Source: Treponema sp. (GTDB taxonomy: Bacteria > Spirochaetota > Spirochaetia > Treponematales > Breznakiellaceae). From it: a stretch of 48,450 nucleotides of DNA. The DNA lies in contig JAIRKH010000065.1 in assembly GCA_031260245.1 (NCBI GenBank), positions 1 through 48,450 on the forward strand, in the 5' to 3' direction. Below are positions 1 through 6,834 of this stretch, piece by piece. A model generated the notes under the pieces. It was not told the DNA's origin. It did not search any database and worked only from the letters and a program-made list of their open reading frames with translations. Made by a program: the position numbers and the translations under genes. Position 1 is the stretch's first letter, and each line of letters begins with the position of its first letter.

Positions 1-75
1 AGCGAAGATTTCGGCGACGAACGCGGTTATTCGCTCCGTCTTCAAGCGCATAAATTGAGAAGCGCAATCATGTAG
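1..75 (+). CDS. C-terminal end of an unidentified protein (partial)
   Basis: The first reading frame is open from the window edge to a TAG at 73-75 and encodes about 24 residues ending in HKLRSAIM. The composition (mixed charged and hydrophobic residues) is compatible with a real C-terminus. The next gene's promoter begins 40 bases later, so a gene ending here would make sense. Too little is left to name a family, and a chance open frame of this length is quite possible. Confidence 0.35.
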   Translation, partial: SEDFGDERGYSLRLQAHKLRSAIM

Positions 76-95
76 AATATTTGCGTTTCTTATTT

Positions 96-118
96 CAATT
101 TTCAAAATTTGAAAATTG
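96..118. promoter_or_regulatory. Perfect 23-bp palindrome over the kinase promoter
   Basis: Two 11-base arms (CAATTTTCAAA and its exact complement) flank a central A. The right arm shares its last three bases (116-118) with the start of the -35 hexamer of the kinase promoter, so a protein bound here would touch RNA polymerase. It could be an operator for the kinase gene. AT-rich palindromes also act as UP elements or simple hairpins. Confidence 0.45.
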
Positions 119-144
119 ACTCTTTGTCGTTATTCTGATATATT
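116..144 (+). promoter_or_regulatory. Sigma-70-type promoter of the hybrid histidine kinase
   Basis: TTGACT (116-121), 17-base spacer, TATATT (139-144). The -10 ends 7 bases before a GTG at 152, so the transcript should start at or next to that codon. This makes the TTG at 116, which is also in frame, part of the -35 box rather than a start codon. Confidence 0.6.
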
Positions 145-151
145 TTTTATT

Positions 152-3100
152 GTGGAACAACATTACGCAAAGAAGGACGACGAATCGAACACCGAAAAGA
201 CTCCTAAATACGCGGCTATTACGCAGATGCTTTTGAGGAGTACGCCCAACTCTACGGTGTTTTTGGACCATGAGGGACGAGTAGATTTTTGCAGCGATTC
301 ATGGCTGGCTCTAGCTGGTACTAAAGACGACTCCGCGATAAGAGGCCGCTACTTCTGGGATGTCATGCGCGCCTTCGAAAACGGCAGGTATTCCGATACA
401 ACCGAGAGTATATTCAACGAAATCCGCTCTAGCCTGAACGCACGGAAAGCCGAATTCCATATCGCCTTTCCGGGTAGGGAATCCCGACTCTTCGAGGTTC
501 ATTTCGTCCCCCTGTTGGACGAAGAAAGAAACTTCGCGGGCGCGGAACTAATATCCTTCGACTCCACGCAGTTTTTCGCCTCGGAAGCCGACAAACGCGC
601 CAAGCTCATGCTCGACTCCGCGCCCATGGCCGTGCAATTCTGGGATAAGGAGTTCAACCTCCTGGACTGCAACGAGGAAGCGGTTCGTCTCTTTGGTATG
701 TCTTCTAAAGCGGAATACCTCAGCCGTTTCCATGAATTGTACCCCGAATTTCAACCAGACGGCGAATCTTCTATTGAAAAATTAAAGCAATATATCCACG
801 CGGCTTTTAAAACAGGTTATCAACGACTTGAATGGGAAAACCTCCTTCTTTCAAAAGAACCCCTGCCAACCGAGCTGACTCTCGTGCGGACCCCATGGAA
901 AGACGAAACTCGCCTTGTCGTCTACATAAACGACCTGCGGAGAATCAAAGCGAAAGAGTCCGTAATGCAGGAAGCTGAAGAGCGAATCCGACTGTTACTG
1001 AACGGGCTGCCGATAGCCTGCCTGCTTTTCGATGAAACGGGAAACCTTATCGATTGCAACGACGCGGCGCTGAAGATGAGCCGCATATCAAAAAAAGAGA
1101 ACTATATCGGAAGATGGCCCGAATTCACCCCGGAGTTTCAACCGGACGGCGAAAGAAGCGCGGATAAGTCAGTGCGGTACAACGCCGCAGCTCTCAAAAG
1201 CGGATTTGAATGCTTTGAATGGACCAGTATCGACGTCAACGGGGAGCCTATACCAAACGAAACCAACCTCGTGCGCGTCCCGTGGAAAAACAGATACTTG
1301 CTCGCCGCTTATTGTCGAGACCTCCGGGAGATTCAAGCGAAAGAAGCCGAAACCCGCGAAGCCGAAGCCAGAGTCTCGGCGATGTTGGACTCTCTGTCCA
1401 TCGGTTGTACATTCTGGGGCGTTGACGGAAAACTCTTGGATTGCAACAAAACAGCGGTTGAAATGTTCCACTGCCAGGACAAGAAAGAATATCTCGACAA
1501 TTTTTACAAATATCTACTTATATCAAAGTCTCCAAACAAATCGAGCGACAAAAAAGCCCTGCGAGCTATCCATAGAACGGTTGAAAAAGGAGAATTCCGT
1601 TCTCGGTGGGAGTGCGTAACCGCGGAAGGCAACCCCCTGCCTTTGAAGGTATATCTCAAGCGTATTCCGTGGAAAGACGGGATTCGCGTCGTGGGTTATT
1701 TCACGGAACTACAGGAACTCTTGGAGACTCAAGACAATCTCACCCGCATCAAGTCTATCGTCGAAGGTTCGCCTCAATTCGTGATGTATCTTAATTCAAG
1801 CGGCGAGATAGAATATATGAATCCAGCGATTCTTATGACTACAGGATACAGTCGCGAGGAATTCTTAATAAACGGCTTTAATTTGATTCTTGACGAGCAA
1901 GATACGCGATACCTCAAGAAAAAAATTATACCCAAGACGATAAATAAGCAAAGCTTAATTTTCGACGCCCGTATAAGATGCAAGGATGGAAGATGGATAG
2001 ACCTTTCGGTTTCAACGCATGCGTCCGTGTTGCATACAGGCGAGGCGGGCGTGGGACTCATAGCGCAGGACGTAACCGAATTCAAACGGATACAAGCCGA
2101 ACTCGTAAAGTCAAAAGAGGAGACGGAACGCGCCCTCGTAAAAGCCGAACTCTACAACAAGGCGAAGACCGACTTCCTCTCTCGCATGAGCCATGAGATG
2201 CGGACGCCCATGAACACAGTCATCGGTATGACGGAAGTCGCCCGCATCGCGTCCAACGAAACAAGCCGAAGCGCCAGTTACGAAAAAATCTACGGCGCGT
2301 CCAAACAGTTATTGGATATTATCAACGCGGTCTTGGATATGGCGAAAATCGACACGGGAGAATTCGTCCTGGCGCCCCAACATTTCCGATTCCTCATCGC
2401 CTTGCAATCGCTCATTGATACGATAGCCGCTGACGCAAAGAAAAAGAATCAAACCTTCACCATAGATATAGACGGTTCCATACCCGAATTCCTCGTGGCC
2501 GACGAGCGGCGTTTAAAACTGGCTTTGTCAAACATCCTCTCAAACGCCGTTAAATTCGCCCCGGAAAATGGGAAAATAAATTTTTCAGTCCGCCGACTGC
2601 CAGACGACGGACATAAATGCGTTCTGCGCTTCGACGTCTACAACACAGGCAAAGGCGTTATGGAAGAAGATAAACAGCGCATATTCAGAGCCTTCGAGCA
2701 GGCGGATAACACCATAAAACGCGAATTCGGCGGCGCGGGACTCGGTCTTCCCGTCGCCGTGCATATCGCAAAGCTTATGGAGGGAGGCATAGAAGTCGAA
2801 TCCACGCCTGGTATGGGCGCTCGGTTTATATGCACCGTTAAGTCCGATTACACCCCGGCCTGGTCGTTCATCTCAGCGCCTTACTTATCCTCAACCGAAT
2901 ACACAAACTTAACAGGCGCGCGTATTCTCGTCGTAGACGACATCGAAACAAACCGCGAAATAGTAATCGCCTTGCTAGAAGAAACAGGCGCAATCATAGA
3001 CGGCGCGGACTCCGGCAAAAGAGCGGTGGAGATGGTTTTGCAAAGTTATTACGACTTCATCCTCATGGATCTCCATATGCCTAATATGGACGGCTTTGAG

Positions 3101-3301
3101 GCGACTAGCTCTATTCGGGAAGTTGAAAAAAACTGGAAACGCCATATTCCCATCGTCGCCTTGACCGCGGACTCAGGCGCGGACGTCAGACGTCGTTGCT
3201 TTGAAGCCGGTATGGACGACTTTATGAACAAGCCGGTGGAATACGCCACTCTGATCCAAATGTTGTCCCACTACCTAAAACACACAGAGCGAATGAGCTA
3301 A
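152..3301 (+). CDS. Multi-PAS hybrid sensor histidine kinase with receiver domain
   Basis: Cytosolic sensor kinase of about 1049 residues without membrane segments. Numbering from GTG 152: five PAS-like regions fill roughly residues 25-660. The second, third and fourth are clear tandem copies of one subfamily (each with a PEFQPDG- or LVRVPWK-like stretch). A HisKA domain follows with the H-box SHEMRTP (His about 681), then N-box and G-box (FGGAGLGL) of the ATPase domain. The receiver domain at the C-terminus has the DD pair, phospho-acceptor Asp about 973 in ILMDLHMPNMDG and Lys about 1027. The lack of an output domain means it probably passes phosphate to an Hpt protein elsewhere. Its stop overlaps the convergent flavoenzyme gene by 4 bases. 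The start is chosen from promoter spacing; the in-frame TTG at 116 would add 12 residues. The signal sensed is unknown. Confidence 0.9.
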   Translation: MEQHYAKKDDESNTEKTPKYAAITQMLLRSTPNSTVFLDHEGRVDFCSDSWLALAGTKDDSAIRGRYFWDVMRAFENGRYSDTTESIFNEIRSSLNARKAEFHIAFPGRESRLFEVHFVPLLDEERNFAGAELISFDSTQFFASEADKRAKLMLDSAPMAVQFWDKEFNLLDCNEEAVRLFGMSSKAEYLSRFHELYPEFQPDGESSIEKLKQYIHAAFKTGYQRLEWENLLLSKEPLPTELTLVRTPWKDETRLVVYINDLRRIKAKESVMQEAEERIRLLLNGLPIACLLFDETGNLIDCNDAALKMSRISKKENYIGRWPEFTPEFQPDGERSADKSVRYNAAALKSGFECFEWTSIDVNGEPIPNETNLVRVPWKNRYLLAAYCRDLREIQAKEAETREAEARVSAMLDSLSIGCTFWGVDGKLLDCNKTAVEMFHCQDKKEYLDNFYKYLLISKSPNKSSDKKALRAIHRTVEKGEFRSRWECVTAEGNPLPLKVYLKRIPWKDGIRVVGYFTELQELLETQDNLTRIKSIVEGSPQFVMYLNSSGEIEYMNPAILMTTGYSREEFLINGFNLILDEQDTRYLKKKIIPKTINKQSLIFDARIRCKDGRWIDLSVSTHASVLHTGEAGVGLIAQDVTEFKRIQAELVKSKEETERALVKAELYNKAKTDFLSRMSHEMRTPMNTVIGMTEVARIASNETSRSASYEKIYGASKQLLDIINAVLDMAKIDTGEFVLAPQHFRFLIALQSLIDTIAADAKKKNQTFTIDIDGSIPEFLVADERRLKLALSNILSNAVKFAPENGKINFSVRRLPDDGHKCVLRFDVYNTGKGVMEEDKQRIFRAFEQADNTIKREFGGAGLGLPVAVHIAKLMEGGIEVESTPGMGARFICTVKSDYTPAWSFISAPYLSSTEYTNLTGARILVVDDIETNREIVIALLEETGAIIDGADSGKRAVEMVLQSYYDFILMDLHMPNMDGFEATSSIREVEKNWKRHIPIVALTADSGADVRRRCFEAGMDDFMNKPVEYATLIQMLSHYLKHTERMS

Positions 3302-5043
3302 ATCCGCCCCTTATAGACTTGTCCAAGGGACCGTTTCTCATCGTCCGCCAGGTCAAAGCCGAGAGTACCGCCCGGATTCATAACGTTGTTCGGGTCAAAG
3401 TGGGCTTTTAGGGCGCGGTAGACCGCGTATTCATTAGCGCCGATGGAGTTTTCGAGCCACGGCGCGAACATCTTGCCGATTCCATGGTGGTGGCTCATTG
3501 CGGCTCCGGACTTCTGAATCGCGTCGAGAATGCCCGCATGAAAACGACGGTACTCTTCAGGGTCGCTCATTTTTGCGATGAATATCCAGTAGAGGTTCGC
3601 GCCCTGTGGGTAAACGTGGCTTATGTGGGTCATGCAAACCGTATTCGGGCGGGACTTCACGTATTCCCGCACCTCTCGATGAACCCGTCCCATGTTGCTC
3701 CAGTTGACCGCGCACTCCATCGTATCCATAACGACGCCGAAATCCTGCATCGTGTCGCGCAGGTAAGGGTCGCTGAACCGCCCCTTTTCCCACGCCTTCG
3801 TAACCATACCTGAAAGCCAAATCCCGCCGAATTTCCGCGCCACGCGGTGAACGTTCTTGGCGCAGTTGCGGGAAAAGCCGTCCTCTCCGTTGGTGAAACC
3901 TAGAAACAGGCTCATCTCGCCTACCTTAAAGCGCTTCAAATCAAACAAGACTTTTAGAGGGCTGTCAATCACGTTATACATATAGAGCATAAGGCTCGTC
4001 TCTTCCGGGTCGGAAAAGCGGAATACAGACGGGTAGCCCGCCTCGCTCTGCATGATTTCGCGGGCGGCCGCCTGCGCGGTCTCCCAATCCTTAAACATAT
4101 AAGAGAATCGCTTGACGCTTTTGGGCGTATGCCGAAAAATCTTCAGGGTCGCATGGGTAAGCACGCCGAAGGCGCCTTCGCTCCCCATCATGATTTGCCC
4201 CAGGTCCGGTCCTGCGGCTTTGCGCGGGTAGCGGTCTGTGGAAATCGTCCCGACGGGCGTGGCGTAATCCTGCCCCAGTACGATGTCTTGAATACACCCG
4301 TAGTAGGTGGAGTTCTGTCCCGCGCCATGGGTAACAATCCAACCGCCCACAGACGAATGTTCGAAGCTCTGGGGGAAATGCCCGCATGTGTAGGCGCGTT
4401 TCGCGCCGAAGTTAGCGACCGCGTCGTTTAACACGGCTTCCAGTTTGGGACCGCTCATGCCCGCCTCTACGGTGATAGTCTGGTCGATCTCGTTGAACGC
4501 AACCACCTTGTTGAATCGAAGCCGCATATCCAAGGAAATTCCGCCTTCGACGCACTCGACGCCTCGCGTTACTGAAGAGCCGCCGCCGTATACATAAAGC
4601 GGGATTCTTTCTTCCGCGCAGAACGCCACTATTCGCTCAATCTGTTCCTTCGTATCCGGGTAAAGCACGGCGTCAGGGACGTTCTCCACCCGTTTCCGTC
4701 GTAGGCGCATCAAATCGAACATCGTCTTTCCGTAAGCCACAGAAAGGCGGGCGTAGTCGTCCACGCGGACGTAGTCTTTGCCTACGATGTCGCGGAATTT
4801 GTCGAGTTGCGACTCGGTCAGCCGTATGGGAAGGTCAAATTTCACCTCGTCGAGCCCTAAATCCTCGCTGTATTGGGTAAAATCGTCGTTGGAAAGCCCG
4901 AAACGTTCCTTCAATAGTTTGAAAAGCGACTCCTTCGGCGCCTTTATCGCGTCTGGTTCGCCCCATTTAAATATGGAACGATACGAATTCAGCGGGATTT
5001 CCCCGTGGAACCATTTCGGTTCAAAAGATTTATATTTGCTCAT
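3298..5043 (-). CDS. FAD-linked oxidase, alkyldihydroxyacetonephosphate synthase-like
   Basis: 581 residues of the vanillyl-alcohol-oxidase/PCMH flavoprotein family. The FAD-binding half includes YVYGGGSSVTRG and GGWIVTHGAGQNS. The C-terminal half carries the histidine motif SHHHGIGK near residues 515-523, which in alkyl-DHAP synthases belongs to the active site, and ends with FDPNNVMNPGG typical of this superfamily. Length and motif order match bacterial AGPS homologues, enzymes that exchange the acyl group of acyl-DHAP for an alcohol to make ether lipids. It lies 11 bases downstream of an FGGY kinase gene and is surely co-transcribed. The pairing leaves open that the true substrate is a phosphorylated polyol made by the kinase. 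No signal peptide, so cytosolic. Confidence 0.82.
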   Translation of the reverse strand: MSKYKSFEPKWFHGEIPLNSYRSIFKWGEPDAIKAPKESLFKLLKERFGLSNDDFTQYSEDLGLDEVKFDLPIRLTESQLDKFRDIVGKDYVRVDDYARLSVAYGKTMFDLMRLRRKRVENVPDAVLYPDTKEQIERIVAFCAEERIPLYVYGGGSSVTRGVECVEGGISLDMRLRFNKVVAFNEIDQTITVEAGMSGPKLEAVLNDAVANFGAKRAYTCGHFPQSFEHSSVGGWIVTHGAGQNSTYYGCIQDIVLGQDYATPVGTISTDRYPRKAAGPDLGQIMMGSEGAFGVLTHATLKIFRHTPKSVKRFSYMFKDWETAQAAAREIMQSEAGYPSVFRFSDPEETSLMLYMYNVIDSPLKVLFDLKRFKVGEMSLFLGFTNGEDGFSRNCAKNVHRVARKFGGIWLSGMVTKAWEKGRFSDPYLRDTMQDFGVVMDTMECAVNWSNMGRVHREVREYVKSRPNTVCMTHISHVYPQGANLYWIFIAKMSDPEEYRRFHAGILDAIQKSGAAMSHHHGIGKMFAPWLENSIGANEYAVYRALKAHFDPNNVMNPGGTLGFDLADDEKRSLGQVYKGRI

Positions 5044-5054
5044 TGTTTCCTCCT

Positions 5055-6632
5055 TTATTTTCGGGGTCGGGAAGCCCGCAAGTCCCGGTTCCCTATATCT
5101 ATCAACTCCTGATAAAGCGGCGAGAGTTTGTCGAACATTTTGGCGAAAACCCGTCCATAGATGGATTCGTAGACGTTATGCGCGTCCTCGTCGGGCAGGA
5201 ACTCGTCCTTTATGTGAACCATCGACGCGACGCCCTCTTCAAACGAGGAAAACACGCCTTTTGATACAAAGCCCGCGACGGCTGAACCAAGACTAGAAGC
5301 CTCGAAGGTCTGTATCCGGCAGACCGTCAATCCGAACATCGACGCCGTGATGCGGCATACCTCGTCGCTCTGACTGCCCCCGCCTGCGACAAAAAGCCGC
5401 TGAACTTTGATACCGCCGCGTCTTTCGATGCTCCGCAGCCCCTCCATAAGGGCGAAGTTAATGCCTTCGATGATAGCGCGGTAGAGATGAATGCGGGTGT
5501 GAACGTCCGAAAATCCGATAACCGCGCCTTTTGCGAAAGGCATACTCACGCCGGGCGTCCAGAACGGTTGCATAACAAGTCCGTCGCAACCTGGCGGCAC
5601 GTCGCGTAGACGCTCGTCGAGGAGCTTTTCCGCGCTTACGCCGAGCTTTTGGGCTTCGACAACTTCTTTTGCGGCGAATTCTCTCTTGAACCATGACAAA
5701 AGCCAATAACCGCGGTAGATTTCCACTTCAGGATTGAAACAACCCGGCGCGACGGCAGGATAGGGCGGTATATGGGGCAAAGGCTCTATATAATTCCGCG
5801 TGGTTACCTGTACGGTCGCGGTTGTACCGAAGCTCAACGCGGCCGCGTCCGGCGTCAGACACGAAAGCCCTAGCGTTTCGCAACCCTTATCGCTCCCGGC
5901 GGCGATAAAGGGCAAGCCCTGCCGCACACCAGTTTCCTCCGCGGTTTTTGCCGTAATCGTCCCCACAACCTCGCAGGGATTCGCCAATTCAAAGAGCTTG
6001 TCGTCAGGAACGCCAAAGACGACGCGCCGAACATCGTCCGATTTCATCCAAGCGTTGTTTTTCACATCAAAAGGGATATGTCCAATGACGCTTGCCGTTG
6101 AATCGACCAATCTACCGCAGAATTTATAGGTAAGCCATGTTGAAACAAAGACGAATTTGTCGGTTTTCGCCCATATTTCCGGCTCGTTTTCCGCCAGCCA
6201 GTTACAAGCCGCGGCTTTCCGCAGTAGGTTGACGCTTGCCGTCATACCCGCGATTTTCAAAAACACAGCCGCTGGCGCGGGGAGCGGTTTGACTGTCTTC
6301 AAACGGCGTCCGTCAAGCCACAGTATCACGTCCCGCAAGGGGCGTCGTTCCTTATCGAGGCAGAGGCAGGAGTCGCGGATAGTTGTACAAGTTACGCCTA
6401 TGACGTTCTCCCAATCCACGCCCGCCTTCGCTTTGAGGGAACGGCTCGTTTCGCAGACACAGCGCCAATAGAAATCAGGCTTTTGTTCGGCCCATGAAGG
6501 CTGTTTTGAAAAGTAAGGCTGGTCGTATATTTTTTGCGCTTTGTGAACGACGTCTCCTTTTGCGTTTATCATCAAGGCCCGGGCGCTCTGCGTCCCTATA
6601 TCAAAAGTTAAAATCAGTTCTTTCTTGTTCAT
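5055..6632 (-). CDS. FGGY-family carbohydrate/polyol kinase
   Basis: 525 residues from ATG 6632, the usual length for FGGY kinases. The N-terminal domain opens with LILTFDIGTQSARALM (phosphate-binding loop) and contains WAEQKPDFYW and VILWLDGRR. The C-terminal domain has SFGTTATVQVT, MQPFWTPG and the FGGY signature region RLFVAGGGSQSD. It phosphorylates a sugar or polyol with ATP. The substrate cannot be read from the sequence; xylulose, glycerol and related compounds are all possible. It leads a two-gene operon with the AGPS-like flavoenzyme. An in-frame TTG 27 bases upstream would extend it, but ATG 6632 is preceded by a well-placed extended -10 box and there is no Shine-Dalgarno, so the mRNA may be leaderless. 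Confidence 0.88.
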   Translation of the reverse strand: MNKKELILTFDIGTQSARALMINAKGDVVHKAQKIYDQPYFSKQPSWAEQKPDFYWRCVCETSRSLKAKAGVDWENVIGVTCTTIRDSCLCLDKERRPLRDVILWLDGRRLKTVKPLPAPAAVFLKIAGMTASVNLLRKAAACNWLAENEPEIWAKTDKFVFVSTWLTYKFCGRLVDSTASVIGHIPFDVKNNAWMKSDDVRRVVFGVPDDKLFELANPCEVVGTITAKTAEETGVRQGLPFIAAGSDKGCETLGLSCLTPDAAALSFGTTATVQVTTRNYIEPLPHIPPYPAVAPGCFNPEVEIYRGYWLLSWFKREFAAKEVVEAQKLGVSAEKLLDERLRDVPPGCDGLVMQPFWTPGVSMPFAKGAVIGFSDVHTRIHLYRAIIEGINFALMEGLRSIERRGGIKVQRLFVAGGGSQSDEVCRITASMFGLTVCRIQTFEASSLGSAVAGFVSKGVFSSFEEGVASMVHIKDEFLPDEDAHNVYESIYGRVFAKMFDKLSPLYQELIDIGNRDLRASRPRK

Positions 6633-6638
6633 AGAATC

Positions 6639-6647
6639 AGTATAACA
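6639..6647 (-). promoter_or_regulatory. Extended -10 promoter of the FGGY kinase operon
   Basis: On the minus strand TGT-TATACT (extended -10, TGnTATAAT type) ends 6 bases before the ATG at 6632. The hexamer at 17-base spacing (TTTCCG) is poor, which fits an extended -10 promoter. It supports a leaderless transcript. Confidence 0.5.
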
Positions 6648-6694
6648 CAGAAACAGCAAGGCGGAAATAAAAAATTTGACTAACGAGGCTGTTC

Positions 6695-6724
6695 AAAAAC
6701 CGTAAAGCGGGAGATGAACCCGCT
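6695..6724 (-). terminator. Weak terminator-like hairpin
   Basis: Stem AGCGGG/CCCGCT with a 7-base loop, followed on the minus strand by TTACGG and five T. It lies downstream of the mosaic surface-protein gene and the remnant peptide. The stem is short and the T-run offset, so termination is likely inefficient. Confidence 0.35.
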
Positions 6725-6731
6725 CTGGGCG

Positions 6732-6785
6732 TTACCCGCGTCCCTTAGGTTTAACCAGGGTAATTTCCGTTCGTACTTCGCCCAT
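6732..6785 (-). pseudogene. 17-codon remnant of a clan AA aspartyl protease-like gene
   Basis: A small frame with a good Shine-Dalgarno (AAGGAGA, 5 bases before ATG) encodes MGEVRTEITLVKPKGRG and stops. From memory, the first ten residues resemble the N-terminus of small clan AA (retropepsin-like) aspartyl proteases common in spirochaetes, which are about 120 residues long. The rest of that protein is absent. Either a deletion left only the translation start, or this is a short peptide in its own right. Confidence 0.4.
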
Positions 6786-6834
6786 AAGATTCTCCTTGAA
6801 TAGATAAAAGATAAATCCCCCTTATCCTTGCTAC

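Noticed and set aside
116-151. TTG at 116 as start of the histidine kinase
   Set aside because: It is part of a TTGACT -35 box with a TATATT -10 at correct spacing, so it would lie outside the transcript. GTG 152 fits the promoter.
5850-5862. REP-like word GCGTCAGACAC
   Set aside because: It lies inside the FGGY kinase coding sequence in a conserved part (SCLTPDAA) and is best explained as coding DNA.
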